DNA of 64,000 nt from Streptomyces formicae (GCF_002556545.1 NZ_CP022685.1:5806001-5870000); one strand, 5' to 3'. Shown: positions 30,671 through 39,292, counted from the stretch's first letter. The notes: a model not told the origin generated them from the sequence alone. Program-made: numbers and translations.

Positions 30671-32214
30671 GCCTGGCCCCCTTCGGCCCGCTCGTCCTCG
30701 GCGTCGGAGCTGTCGCGCGGCAGCCACAGCGTGAACACCGCGCCGCCCTCGGCCGAGTTGGCGGCCGTGATCTCGCCGCCGTGGATGTGCGCGTTCTCCA
30801 GCGCGATGGAGAGCCCGAGGCCACTGCCCTCGGAACGCGGCCGGGACGCGCTCGCCTTGTAGAAGCGGTCGAAGACGTGCGGCAGCACGTCCTCGGGGAT
30901 GCCGGGGCCCCCGTCCCGTACGGCGATGACGAGCTTGTCGCCCGCCAGGCGCACCGAGACCTTCACCGGGGAGCCGCCGTGCTTGAGGGCGTTGCCGATG
31001 AGGTTGGCGAGGATCACGTCGAGGCGGCGCGGGTCCAGGCGCACCATGATGCCGCGCTCCGCGTCGAGGTCGACCGCGTCGAGCCAGGCGCGCGCGTCGA
31101 TGCACGCGGTGATCTGGTCGGCGATGTCCACGTCGTCCAGGACGAGCCGCGCGGTGCCCGCGTCGAACCTGGTGACCTCCATGAGGTTCTCCACCAGGTC
31201 GTTGAGGCGCCGCGTCTCGCTCACCACCAGTCGTACGGCGGGCTCGATCATCGGGTCGACCGAGCCGGTCTCCGCGTCGAGCTCCTCCTCGAGGACCTCG
31301 GTCACCGCGGTGATCGCGGTCAGCGGGGTGCGCAGCTCGTGCGACATGTCGGCGACGAAGCGGCGCGACGCCTCGTCGCGGGCGCTCATGTCGGCGACCT
31401 TCTTCTCCAGGCTCTCCGCCGTGCTGTTGAACGTCCGGGAGAGATCGGCGAGTTCGTCCGTGCCCGAGACCCGCAGGCGGGTGTCGAGCTTGCCCTCGCC
31501 GAGCCGCCGCGCCGCGACGCCGAGCCGGTGCACGGGTTTGAGTACGGTCGTCGCGGCGGCCTGCGCGAGCAGCGCCGAGCCGATCAGGGCGAGCCCCGTG
31601 GCGATCGCGAGCGACCAGCCGAGCGAACTCAGGTCCTTCGCCTCCGGTTCGAGGGATTTGAGCATGTACCCGGTCGGGCCGCCGCCGTTCACCTTGGCGC
31701 CGCCCACCAGGTAGGGCGTGCCGTGGACGACGGTGCGCTGCCAGTACAGGTGGTACGTGCTCTTGTTGCCCGAGGTGACCGGCTGCTCCTTGTTGACCGC
31801 CTTCTGCAGCGATCCCGGCACCTTGGCGAGCGTGAACTCGTCCAGGTCGGAGTAGCCGACGATCTGCCCGCCGCCCTTCTTGGCCGCGACCAGGAGCACG
31901 CTGTAGCGCTGGCTGCTGGTCGCCATCTGCCCGGCGGCGGACTGGAGTTCCTCCTGCGAGGGGTGCGTCTGGAGCGCGCCCGCGCGCGTCTGCATCTGCT
32001 GGCGGAAGTCCTTGAGCGCCGCGTCCTGCGCGCGCGTCAGGACGGCCTCGCGGTTGAGCCAGTACGCGATGCCGGACGCGGAGACCGCCGCGGTGAGCGC
32101 CACCAGGCCGAACACGACGACCAGTCGCAGCCGCAGGCTGGTGAAGCGCAGCCCTGCCAGTATCGCCTTGCGCGCCGCGGCCCAGCCGCGGAGCTTGTCG
32201 TGCGGTTTGGTCAC
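30667..32214 (-). CDS. afsQ2: AfsQ2-like sensor histidine kinase
   Basis: 515 residues. The N-terminal transmembrane segment LRLVVVFGLVALTAAVSASGIAYWL is followed by a roughly 150-residue extracytoplasmic domain and a second span near residue 185. A HAMP region (VLKPVHRLGVAARRLGEGKL), an H box (FVADMSHELRTPLTAI), an N box (ILANLIGNALKHGG) and G boxes (DGGPGIP, GSGLGLSI) complete the kinase. GTG at 32214 overlaps the regulator stop as GTGA. The system responds to nitrogen and nutrient imbalance and affects antibiotic production in S. coelicolor. Confidence 0.93.
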   Translation of the reverse strand: MTKPHDKLRGWAAARKAILAGLRFTSLRLRLVVVFGLVALTAAVSASGIAYWLNREAVLTRAQDAALKDFRQQMQTRAGALQTHPSQEELQSAAGQMATSSQRYSVLLVAAKKGGGQIVGYSDLDEFTLAKVPGSLQKAVNKEQPVTSGNKSTYHLYWQRTVVHGTPYLVGGAKVNGGGPTGYMLKSLEPEAKDLSSLGWSLAIATGLALIGSALLAQAAATTVLKPVHRLGVAARRLGEGKLDTRLRVSGTDELADLSRTFNSTAESLEKKVADMSARDEASRRFVADMSHELRTPLTAITAVTEVLEEELDAETGSVDPMIEPAVRLVVSETRRLNDLVENLMEVTRFDAGTARLVLDDVDIADQITACIDARAWLDAVDLDAERGIMVRLDPRRLDVILANLIGNALKHGGSPVKVSVRLAGDKLVIAVRDGGPGIPEDVLPHVFDRFYKASASRPRSEGSGLGLSIALENAHIHGGEITAANSAEGGAVFTLWLPRDSSDAEDERAEGGQA

Positions 32215-32897
32215 TGAGGGGTGTCCAGCCGATAACCGACGCCGCGCACCGTACGGATCAGGGTCGGCGAGGACGGCACGTCCTCCACCTTCGCGCGCAG
32301 CCGCTGCACACACGCGTCGACGAGCCGGGAGTCGCCGAGGTAGTCGTGCTCCCACACCAGGCGCAGCAACTGCTGGCGGGACAGGGCCTGTCCGGGCCTG
32401 CGGCTCAGCTCCAGGAGCAGCCGCAGCTCGGTCGGAGTGAGCTGAAGATCCTCGCCGTTCTTCGTCACGGTCATCGCGGCGCGGTCGATGACGAGCGAAC
32501 CGAACGTCGCCGCGTCGTTGGCCTCGCGCTCACCGCGCCGCAGCACGGCACGGATCCGGGCGTCGAGCACCCGGCCCTGCACGGGCTTGACCACGTAGTC
32601 GTCGGCGCCCGACTCCAGGCCGACCACCACGTCGATGTCGTCGTTGCGCGCGGTCAGCAGGATGATCGGCAACTGGTCGGTGCGCCGGATGCGACGGCAC
32701 ACCTCGAACCCGTCGATGCCCGGCAGCATCACATCCAGCACGATCAGGTCCGGCCGCTGCTCACTGAGCAGCTTCAGGCCGTCCTCGCCGGTGGCAGCAG
32801 TGGCCACCCGGTGTCCCTGGCGCGTCAGCGAAAGCTCCAGGGCCGTCCGGATGGCGTCGTCGTCCTCGATCAGCAACAGGGAAGGCACGGACGTCAT
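32211..32897 (-). CDS. afsQ1: AfsQ1-like response regulator (OmpR class)
   Basis: 228 residues from ATG at 32897; GTG at 32888 gives the 225-residue form typical of the family. The receiver domain (SLLLIEDDDAIRTALELSL, phosphorylation site in LIVLDVMLPG, LLTARNDD, GADDYVVKP) is joined to a winged-helix DNA-binding domain (LQLTPTELRLLLELSRRPGQALSRQQLL, VDACVQRLRAKVED, RTVRGVGYRL). The last three bases overlap the kinase start. AfsQ1 is known in S. coelicolor to bind the intergenic region shared with sigQ. Confidence 0.95.
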   Translation of the reverse strand: MTSVPSLLLIEDDDAIRTALELSLTRQGHRVATAATGEDGLKLLSEQRPDLIVLDVMLPGIDGFEVCRRIRRTDQLPIILLTARNDDIDVVVGLESGADDYVVKPVQGRVLDARIRAVLRRGEREANDAATFGSLVIDRAAMTVTKNGEDLQLTPTELRLLLELSRRPGQALSRQQLLRLVWEHDYLGDSRLVDACVQRLRAKVEDVPSSPTLIRTVRGVGYRLDTPQ

Positions 32898-33102
32898 TCT
32901 GTCCCATGGCACGGCCCCAGTTCGACTGCTGGAGCGCTCCCACACGTCACCCTCACGCGCGGAAGGGGGTGCGAACCGCTGTTGCAGGCCTGTGACAGTC
33001 GGCGGACACCGTCATGAAGTGCCTCGGGCAGAGTTCTGGTCACAAGCAAGAAGCACCGAAGCACGACCGATCAAGCCGGACTCCACCGACGGGGGGCGCG
33101 AG
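32898..33102. promoter_or_regulatory. Divergent afsQ1/sigQ control region
   Basis: A 205-bp intergenic region between divergent regulator and sigma-factor genes. It contains three GTNAC elements, at 32946-32950, 32992-32996 and 33039-33043. AfsQ1 in S. coelicolor recognises paired GTNAC elements, but I do not see the usual six-base spacing between any two of these. This is suggestive, not a confirmed site. Confidence 0.45.
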
Positions 33103-33867
33103 ATGAATACGCTGCACAGCACCAGCTCAAGCGCAGTTGTCACGCGTCTCCACGACGTCGGGCGGGGCTCTGAGAAGTCCGGTGCCGTGAGCGGGCGGGG
33201 GTGCGCTCGCGGCACCGGGCGTCAGCACACCGCGTACATGACGGTGGTTGACGCCTGCCAGGGGGGACACGGGGGACACGTCGTTCCCGCGGGGACAGAC
33301 GGGGGAGCCGCGTACAGGGAGGACTCGGGGGAGCGGAAGTCCCTGTCGGAGGCGGAGTTCACCGCCTACGTCCAGGAGCGCCGCGCCTCCCTGTACGCCA
33401 CCGCCTATCACTTGACCGGTGACCGCTTCGAGGCCGAGGACCTGCTCCAGAGCGCCCTCTTCTCGACGTACCGGGCCTGGGACAGGATCAGCGACAAGGC
33501 CGCGGTCGGGGGCTACCTCCGCCGCACCATGACCAATCTGCACATCAGCGCGTGGCGCCGCCGCAAGCTGAACGAGTACCCGACCGAGGAACTGCCGGAG
33601 ACGGTGGGCGACACGGACGCGATGCGCGGCACCGAGCTGCGCGCCGTGCTGTGGCAGGCCCTGGCCCGGCTGCCCGAACTCCAGCGCACGATGCTGGTCC
33701 TCCGTTACTACGAGGGCCGCACCGACCCGGAGATCGCGGACATCCTCGACATCAGCGTGGGCACGGTGAAGTCCAGCATCTGGCGGTCGCTCCGTCGGCT
33801 GCGCGAGGACGACGTCCTCAGCTTCGGCCGTGACCAGGAGGAGTCCTTCGGCGAGTTGGTCGCCTGA
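33103..33867 (+). CDS. sigQ: SigQ-like ECF sigma factor (SigE family)
   Basis: 254 residues from ATG at 33103, which follows GGGGGG. The first 80 residues are low complexity and G-rich at the DNA level, so translation could start later (ATG at 33238). The functional part is compact: sigma region 2 (FTAYVQERRASLYATAYHLTGDRFEAEDLLQSALFSTYRAW) and region 4 (LARLPELQRTMLVLRYYEGRTDPEIADILDISVGTVKSSIWRSLRRLR). It matches the SigE/SigQ type. It is divergent from afsQ1, as in S. coelicolor, where SigQ and AfsQ1 have opposing effects on antibiotic production. Confidence 0.9.
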   Translation: MNTLHSTSSSAVVTRLHDVGRGSEKSGAVSGRGCARGTGRQHTAYMTVVDACQGGHGGHVVPAGTDGGAAYREDSGERKSLSEAEFTAYVQERRASLYATAYHLTGDRFEAEDLLQSALFSTYRAWDRISDKAAVGGYLRRTMTNLHISAWRRRKLNEYPTEELPETVGDTDAMRGTELRAVLWQALARLPELQRTMLVLRYYEGRTDPEIADILDISVGTVKSSIWRSLRRLREDDVLSFGRDQEESFGELVA

Positions 33868-33872
33868 GGGAT

Positions 33873-33961
33873 GGGGGGCCGCCGCTCCGGGGGGACGCGG
33901 CGGTAGCAGGGGGGAACCACGGGGGATCAGCAGGGGGGAACACACGGGGGAGTCACGGGGG
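33873..33961 (+). repeat. G-tract array downstream of sigQ (predicted G-quadruplex former)
   Basis: Seven runs of five or six guanines start at 33873, 33889, 33909, 33921, 33933, 33946 and 33957, with the later spacers of 6-7 bases. An ACGGGGGA unit repeats through it. The same motif recurs at 33261-33305 inside the low-complexity start of sigQ. It immediately precedes the terminator hairpin. Confidence 0.75.
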
Positions 33962-33972
33962 AAACAAGTGGC

Positions 33973-34005
33973 AGGACCGGAAGGCCGGGGGGTCTTTCCG
34001 GTCCT
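33973..34005 (+). terminator. sigQ terminator
   Basis: AGGACCGGAA (33973-33982) and TTCCGGTCCT (33996-34005) are perfect arms. A second GC-rich hairpin (GCGCCC/GGGCGC arms near 34028-34053) lies between it and the stop of the convergent kinase gene and may serve that gene. Confidence 0.8.
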
Positions 34006-34068
34006 CGCTGCTTTTCCGGTGCGTTGTGCGCCCGTCGGGTCCCGGCCCGGCGGGCGCTTCGCCGTGTC

Positions 34069-34707
34069 TCAGGCGGCGTCGGCGCGAGCCTTGACGCAGC
34101 GGCCCGCCGCCGCGGCGGCGACCCGGCCGAGGGCCTCGTCCTTGCCGCAGGGGTGCGCGCCGAGCGCGCTCTGACGGGCCACGATGGCGCGTTCCGCGCG
34201 CATCAGGCGCCAGCCGCGCCGCAGCAGGAACGGCACGGACTTCCGGCCCTCGCGCAGATCCCGCAGGAGCCGCCGCCGGAAGGTGGTGGAGGGGCGGCCG
34301 CGCAGACAGATCGCGTCGGCGAGCACGCCGATCTCCCCGCACCGCGCCACGATGTCCGCGGCGAAGATCCCCTCGGCGATGAACAGGGGAGTGCGCTCGA
34401 TGTCGAGCCGCTCCTGCCCCACCCGGGAACTGGTGGCGATGTCGTAGACGGGCACGCGCGTGCGTCCCGTGCGGCACAGCTCCTCGATGGCGGCCAGTGC
34501 CACGTCCGCGTCCCAGGACAGCGGGGAGTCCCAGTCGATGTCCGTACTGCCCGGGACCTGCGGCAGCGTCGGGTCGTCGCCCTCCTTGTAGAAGTCGTCC
34601 AGGCACAGGACGGGCAGCCCGGAGCGGGCGGCGAAGGAGGACTTGCCCGATCCCGAGGGTCCTGTGAGCAGCACGACGCGCGTGGGTATCGGCGGGTGGG
34701 AGCTCAA
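34069..34707 (-). CDS. Uridine kinase-like P-loop kinase
   Basis: 212 residues from TTG at 34707, chosen because GGGAGAAGG lies 9 bp upstream; in-frame ATG at 34752 lacks a ribosome site. It has a P-loop (VLLTGPSGSGKSSFAA) near residue 16, an aspartate-containing substrate strand (CLDDFYKEGDD), a WDSPLSWD motif, and PVYDIATSSRVGQERLDIERTPLFIAEGIFAA with the phosphoribulokinase/uridine-kinase-type pattern. The family phosphorylates uridine, cytidine or related small alcohols with ATP. Given the nucleoside genes nearby, uridine is plausible, but the shared palindrome is not found upstream. Confidence 0.78.
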   Translation of the reverse strand: MSSHPPIPTRVVLLTGPSGSGKSSFAARSGLPVLCLDDFYKEGDDPTLPQVPGSTDIDWDSPLSWDADVALAAIEELCRTGRTRVPVYDIATSSRVGQERLDIERTPLFIAEGIFAADIVARCGEIGVLADAICLRGRPSTTFRRRLLRDLREGRKSVPFLLRRGWRLMRAERAIVARQSALGAHPCGKDEALGRVAAAAAGRCVKARADAA

Positions 34708-34929
34708 TGCGGTGACCCTTCTCCCCTGTGAGTTGTCCGGAACGTCGACCATTATCAACCGACGCGCAAGAGGGCGGGGCCGCAGGGGCGCCCGGGACCC
34801 CCGTCGCAGGACCGAGGACCAAGGACCGAGGCCCCCGGCGGAATAGCGTCGCGGCGGAGATCGCTGGCGATGTCGTACGCGTCACGGCGGTTGACGCGAC
34901 GATCCAGCTGATCCAGGGGGACATTCCGC

Positions 34930-35787
34930 ATGTGGCACGGCGACGCACTCGACCTCGACGCCTATCTCGCCCACCTCGGGTACGAAGGGGACCGCTCGCC
35001 CACGGAGGAGACGCTGCGCGCCCTGCACCGGGCGCACGTGCTCTCGGTGCGCTGGGAGAACCTGGAGGCGGTGCTGCGCAAGAAGCGGCCGCTCGACCTC
35101 GACTCGGTCCAGGCCAAGCTGATCGGCAGCCCGCGCGGCGGCACCTGTTACGAGCACATCACCCTGTACGCGGCGGCCCTGGAGCGGCTCGGATTCCGCT
35201 TCCTCGTGGTGCAGGGCCGGGTGCAGATGGGCGAGACGGTCAAGATCAGGCCCGAGTCGCACGCCATGGTCGTGGTGGAGCTCGGGGGCAAGCGCCTGCT
35301 GAGCGACGTCGGGTTCGGGTCGAGCCCGCTGGAGCTCATCGAGCTGACCGACGACACCCAGGTGTCGGACGGAACCTGGGCGTACCGGCTGCTGCGCCAG
35401 GAGGTCACGCCGGGTGCCGAGGGGTGGGCGCTGCACCAGCCCGTGCGCGAGGGCGACGGGCAGCCCGACACCACCGGTGACGGGTGGATGGTCCGGCACA
35501 CCTTCACGCTCCACCCGCAGTACCCCGCCGATCTGCGCGTGAGCAACCACTTCGGCTCCTCCAGCCCGAACTCGCCCTTCAGCGACCGGGTCTTCGTGCA
35601 GCGCGTGCACGAGGACCGGCTGCACCTGCTCGACAACCGGCTGCTGACCACGGTCAGGCCCGGCGTGCCGGGCCCGCCGGAGAGCCGGGAGCTGGCCGCG
35701 GCCGAGGTCCCGAAGGTCCTTGCCGACGTCTTCGGGATCGAACTCTCGCCCGAGGACGCCGAACTGCTGTTGCCGAAGCTGGTCTGA
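34930..35787 (+). CDS. Arylamine N-acetyltransferase
   Basis: 285 residues. The catalytic triad is visible in order: Cys in SPRGGTCYEHITLYAAAL near residue 75, His in PESHAMVVVEL near 115, and Asp in LLSDVGFGSSP near 130. The N-terminal helical bundle (LDAYLAHLGYEG, LRALHRAHVLSVRWENLEAVL) is complete. The enzyme moves acetyl groups from acetyl-CoA to arylamines or hydrazines. Streptomyces carries several; some act in biosynthesis, such as ansamycin or aminohydroxybenzoate pathways, and others in detoxification. The start is ATG, preceded by GGGGGA. Confidence 0.93.
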   Translation: MWHGDALDLDAYLAHLGYEGDRSPTEETLRALHRAHVLSVRWENLEAVLRKKRPLDLDSVQAKLIGSPRGGTCYEHITLYAAALERLGFRFLVVQGRVQMGETVKIRPESHAMVVVELGGKRLLSDVGFGSSPLELIELTDDTQVSDGTWAYRLLRQEVTPGAEGWALHQPVREGDGQPDTTGDGWMVRHTFTLHPQYPADLRVSNHFGSSSPNSPFSDRVFVQRVHEDRLHLLDNRLLTTVRPGVPGPPESRELAAAEVPKVLADVFGIELSPEDAELLLPKLV

Positions 35788-35879
35788 GGGGCGCGGGTCG
35801 GCTTTGGGTGGTGGCACCCGCCTCAACTACGCTACGTGTGCGCTCGATCACCCACCACGTACGGATATGGGCGGTACCC

Positions 35880-36314
35880 ATGGCACGAAACACAGCATCC
35901 AACTCCCCGCGTCCCGGCGTCCGCGCCCTGCTGCGCGTGGGCCTGACCGTCACCGCGGCGGGCGCCGCGCTCGGTGCGGGCGGCGCGGCGAACGCGAGCG
36001 CGGCGGAGCCGGTCGCGGCCGCTCCGACGGCCGGATTCGCCACGCCCGTGGGCGACGTCGACGCGGGGGCGCCGGGGAAGGCGGTCCTGGACGCGGTGCG
36101 GCGTTCGACGGCGGGCGGCCTCGCCCCCGCCAAGGCCCTGCGGCTCAACCCGCTGGCCGGCACCGGCGTCGACCCGCTCGACAACTCGCTGGGCACCCAG
36201 ATCGCCGACTTCAAGCCGATCAGCACGGCGGCCGTCACCGCGCCGCTCACCGAGGGCGCCGCCCTTCAGGACCTGCCGGTGGTCGGTCCCGCGACGGGGC
36301 TGCTGCCCGGCTGA
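35880..36314 (+). CDS. Secreted Ala/Pro/Gly-rich protein, related in style to 28785
   Basis: 144 residues. A long Sec signal region (residues 1-40, ending ANASAAEP) is followed by a low-complexity mature domain: GFATPVGDVDAGAPGKAVLDAVRRSTAGGLAPAKALRLNPLAGTG, then SLGTQIADFKPISTAAVTAPLTEGAALQDLPVVGPATGLLPG. The ending GLLPG and alternating hydrophobic/proline pattern match the shorter secreted protein at 28785. The last 49 bp overlap the convergent MFS gene. The function is unknown. Confidence 0.7.
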   Translation: MARNTASNSPRPGVRALLRVGLTVTAAGAALGAGGAANASAAEPVAAAPTAGFATPVGDVDAGAPGKAVLDAVRRSTAGGLAPAKALRLNPLAGTGVDPLDNSLGTQIADFKPISTAAVTAPLTEGAALQDLPVVGPATGLLPG

Positions 36315-37828
36315 GCGGCCTCGGGCGCCGCCTCGGTGCCCGACCGCAGCGGCACCTCGCGGATCAGCAAGGCCGCCGCGAACGTGAGCGCGCACAGGGC
36401 GGCCGTGCCCGCCATGACGCCGTGCAGGCCCCCGGAGACACCGGAGCGGAAGGCGTCCCGCACCGGTTCCGGCAGGTCGCCGAGGGCCGCGGGCGTCACC
36501 TGGTGGCCGCCCGCGAGGCGCTCGCCCTTGGGGCCGAGCCGGTCGGTGAGGGTGTCGGCCAGGCGGCCGGTGTGGACCGAGCCGAGCACGGCGACGCCCA
36601 GCGAACCGCCGATGGTGCGCAGGAGCGTGGTCGTGCCGCTCGCCGCGCCCATGTCGCGGGGCTCCGCGCTGTTCATGGTGATCAGCAGGGCCGGTTGCAT
36701 CAGGGCGCCGAGGCCCGCGCCGAGCACGAAGGTGAGCGCGGAGGTCACCGCGGTCGCGGTGTCCACGCCGACCGTGAGCAGGGCGAGCGCGCCCGCCGTG
36801 GCGACCGCGCCGCCGACGATCGGGTACGCGCGGTAGGCACCCCCGTGGCCCACCGCGCGCCCGATGTACAGCTGCGCGCCCATCATGCCGAGCATCAGCG
36901 GGAGCAGCAGCAGACCGCTCCGCGTGGACGACATGCCGCGCACGAACTGCATGTACTGCGGCAGATAGCTCGCCGCGCCCAGCATCGCCGCGCCCGCGAG
37001 GAAGGTGAGCACTTGGGCGAGCGTGAAGTTGCGGTCCCGGAACAGCCTTGGGGGGACGATCGGTTCGGGCGCGCGCAGCTCCACGCGGACGAAGACGGCG
37101 AGCGCGGCCGCGGTGAGCAGGGCGAGGCCCGCGATCTGCGGGGAGAGCCAGTCGTACGTCGTACCGCCCCAGGTCCCCAGCAGGGTGAGCGCCAGGATGC
37201 CCACGGTCAGGAGCCCGGCGCCCGCGTAGTCGACGCGGGCGGTGCTGCGGGTGCTCGGCAGCCGGACGAGCAGGCCGACGATCAGGAGGGCCGCGGCGCC
37301 GACGGGGACGTTGACGTAGAAGACCCAGCGCCAGTCCAGCTGGTCGGTGAGGAAGCCGCCGAGCAGCGGCCCGCCGATCATGGCCGCGGGCAGCAGCACG
37401 CCGATCATCGACTGCGAGCGGCCCGCCTGCGCGGGCGGCAGGAGCGTTCCGATGAGGGAGAGCGCGCCGACGAAGAGGCCGCCCGCGCCGAGCCCCTGGA
37501 CCGCCCGGAACGCGATCAACTGGCCGATGTCCTGGGCCAGTCCGCAGAGGACGGACCCGATGAGGAAGACCGTGATCGAGGCCAGGTAGCTGCCCTTGCG
37601 GCCGTACAGGTCACCGGCCTTGCCCCAGAGGGGGGTGGAGACGGCGGCGGTGAGCAGATAGGCCGTCACCACCCAGGAGAAGTGGTCGAGGCCGCCGAGT
37701 TCGCCGACGATCGTGGGGAGCGCGGTGCCGACGATCGTGCCGTCGAGCGTGGCCAGGATGATGCCGAGCAGCAGTCCGAGGATGACGAGGCGGGAGGGGG
37801 GCGGTGCTTCTTCCGTGCGGTGGTCCAT
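36266..37828 (-). CDS. MFS efflux transporter, EmrB/QacA (14-helix) family
   Basis: 520 residues with about fourteen membrane segments. DGTIVGTALPTIVGELGGLDHFSWVVTAYLLTAAVSTPLWGKAGDLYGRK is the DHA2 signature (motif D1 plus the G-x-L-a-D-r-x-G-r-k-type motif A). The motif C-like GVLLPAAMIGGPLLGGFLTDQLDWRWVFYVNVPVG lies near residue 155. The gene follows the FMN reductase gene by 27 bp, so both are driven by the TetR-controlled promoter. Export of a redox-active or quinone-like drug would make sense of the pairing, but that is inference. Confidence 0.92.
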   Translation of the reverse strand: MDHRTEEAPPPSRLVILGLLLGIILATLDGTIVGTALPTIVGELGGLDHFSWVVTAYLLTAAVSTPLWGKAGDLYGRKGSYLASITVFLIGSVLCGLAQDIGQLIAFRAVQGLGAGGLFVGALSLIGTLLPPAQAGRSQSMIGVLLPAAMIGGPLLGGFLTDQLDWRWVFYVNVPVGAAALLIVGLLVRLPSTRSTARVDYAGAGLLTVGILALTLLGTWGGTTYDWLSPQIAGLALLTAAALAVFVRVELRAPEPIVPPRLFRDRNFTLAQVLTFLAGAAMLGAASYLPQYMQFVRGMSSTRSGLLLLPLMLGMMGAQLYIGRAVGHGGAYRAYPIVGGAVATAGALALLTVGVDTATAVTSALTFVLGAGLGALMQPALLITMNSAEPRDMGAASGTTTLLRTIGGSLGVAVLGSVHTGRLADTLTDRLGPKGERLAGGHQVTPAALGDLPEPVRDAFRSGVSGGLHGVMAGTAALCALTFAAALLIREVPLRSGTEAAPEAAQPGSSPVAGPTTGRS

Positions 37829-37855
37829 GGCTTCCCCGATGTGTGTGACGTGACG

Positions 37856-38461
37856 TCAGGCGGCGTACGGGCGGGCGTTCCTGGCGTCGCGCAGGGCGTG
37901 GGCCCACCAGGTGAGCTGGTCGAGCATCGACTTGGCGGCGGCGTCGCTCTGCGGGTCCCGCATCGCCTGCTCCTCGTCGAACAGGCCCCAGACGTTGTGC
38001 AGGCTGACCGTGTTGCGGATGGTCGTCGCGTTCAACTCCGCCATGACGAGGCGGAGTTGTTCGACGGCGCGCAGGCCGCCCGAGATGCCGCCGTAGGACA
38101 CGAAGCCGATCGGCTTGGCGTGCCACTGCGTGTTGTGCCAGTCGATGGCGTTCTTCAGGGCGGCCGGGAAGCTGTGGTTGTACTCGGGGGTGACGAACAC
38201 GAAGGCGTCGGCGTCCGCCAGGCGCGGCGAGACCAGCGCGAGGGCCTCCGTGGTGGCGGCGGGCGGCGCCTGGCCGAAGTCGGGCAGGACGGTGGGCAGC
38301 GGGGTCTTCGCGAGGTCGACGACGTCGACGCTCATGTCGCCGCGCTGGTCGATGTGCCCCTTGATCCACTCGGTGACGACGGGCGCGAAGCGGCCCTCGC
38401 GGGTGGAGCCGACGAGGACGGCGACGCGGAGCGCGGCCGGGGCCGTGGCGGTTTCGGACAT
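37856..38461 (-). CDS. NADPH-dependent FMN reductase / quinone reductase
   Basis: 201 residues in a flavodoxin-like fold. RVAVLVGSTREGRFAPVVTEWIKG near residue 11 binds the FMN phosphate. FVFVTPEYNHSFPAALKNAIDW near residue 84 is the second flavin loop and KPIGFVSYGGISGGLRAVEQLR near 115 the third. Members reduce azo dyes, chromate or quinones with NAD(P)H. Its start is 33 bp from the large dyad operator. It leads the operon with the EmrB/QacA-type exporter, so reduction and export of the same toxic compound is a reasonable model. Confidence 0.93.
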   Translation of the reverse strand: MSETATAPAALRVAVLVGSTREGRFAPVVTEWIKGHIDQRGDMSVDVVDLAKTPLPTVLPDFGQAPPAATTEALALVSPRLADADAFVFVTPEYNHSFPAALKNAIDWHNTQWHAKPIGFVSYGGISGGLRAVEQLRLVMAELNATTIRNTVSLHNVWGLFDEEQAMRDPQSDAAAKSMLDQLTWWAHALRDARNARPYAA

Positions 38462-38493
38462 GGGTGCCCCCTGGACGTGTGCGACTGGAATGT

Positions 38494-38561
38494 GTACGGC
38501 GTATCTCTCGCGTACAACGTACACATCGATGTGTACGGCGTCTACAAGAGATACGGTGTAC
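38494..38561. promoter_or_regulatory. Large symmetric dyad operator of the TetR/FMN-reductase divergent promoter
   Basis: The centre is a perfect 20-bp palindrome, CGTACACATCGATGTGTACG (38518-38537). Outer arms GTATCTCT (38501-38508) and AGAGATAC (38547-38554) share exactly the same centre of symmetry, and GTAC at 38494-38497 mirrors GTAC at 38558-38561. It therefore looks like nested binding sites for two or more dimers. It covers the TetR -10 region (TACGGT, 38552-38557) and lies just upstream of the reductase gene. Confidence 0.85.
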
Positions 38562-38563
38562 GC

Positions 38564-39292
38564 ATGGCTCCACAGAAGAAGAGCGCGCTCGACCCTTCGC
38601 TCTGGGATCGGCTCGAGCGCCCCGCGTCCACGCAGCGCACCGCGCTGACCCTGCAGAAGATCGCGGCGGTCGCGGTGGAGATCGCCGATGCCGAGGGGTA
38701 CCCGGCCGTCACCATGCGCCGCCTCGCCACCGAACTCGGCGTCGCGCCCATGGCCGCCTACCGGCACGTCTCCGACAAGTACGAGCTGTCGGTCCTGATG
38801 GTCGAGTGGGTGACGGGCGAGCTCGTGGTGCCCGACGGCGTGACCGGGTGGCGGGACACGCTGCGCGCTTTCGCGGTGCAGGCCAGGCAGTTGATGCTGA
38901 ACCACCCGTGGCTCGCGCACATGCCGACCCCGCTGTACGCGCTCACGCCGAGCCGGATGGCCGTCGCCGAGCGGCAGTTGGCGTCCCTGGACGGGCTCGG
39001 CCTCGACGCCGATCAGATGATGGTCGCCTTCCGCACGGTCAACTCCTACGTGCAGGGCTCCACCCAGGCCGAGGTGGTCCTGCGCCGCTACCGCGACGAG
39101 CAGGGCTGGAGCAGCGGCCACGAGTCGCGCGAAGCCCTCGCGCCGCAGATGAACTACCTGATGGAGACCGGTCGTTACCCCACCTACGAGCGCTACGGCC
39201 TGAGCGCGACCCGCAAGGACGACGACGCGTGGACGTTCGAGTCGGGCCTGGACTGTGTGCTCGACGGGATCGCGGCACGGCTCGGGATCTGA
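38564..39292 (+). CDS. TetR family regulator of the FMN-reductase/MFS operon
   Basis: 242 residues. The helix-turn-helix at residues about 25-75 reads LTLQKIAAVAVEIADAEGYPAVTMRRLATELGVAPMAAYRHVSDKYEL. The C-terminal domain has the tetracycline-repressor-like style, with LRAFAVQARQLMLNHPWLAHMPTPLYALTPSRMAVAERQLASLDGLGLDADQ. The divergent drug exporter and the dyad operator make local repression released by a ligand the most likely control. The ATG follows a TACGGT hexamer by six bases, which points to a leaderless transcript. Confidence 0.93.
   Translation: MAPQKKSALDPSLWDRLERPASTQRTALTLQKIAAVAVEIADAEGYPAVTMRRLATELGVAPMAAYRHVSDKYELSVLMVEWVTGELVVPDGVTGWRDTLRAFAVQARQLMLNHPWLAHMPTPLYALTPSRMAVAERQLASLDGLGLDADQMMVAFRTVNSYVQGSTQAEVVLRRYRDEQGWSSGHESREALAPQMNYLMETGRYPTYERYGLSATRKDDDAWTFESGLDCVLDGIAARLGI

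Noticed and set aside
32946..33043. AfsQ1 binding sites as a definite call
   Set aside because: GTNAC elements are present, but the expected six-base spacing between pairs is absent. Kept only as suggestive.
35720..38563. Long plus-strand open frame running into the TetR gene
   Set aside because: High-GC antisense frame over the MFS and reductase genes. It has no domain motifs and only its last 242 codons are real.
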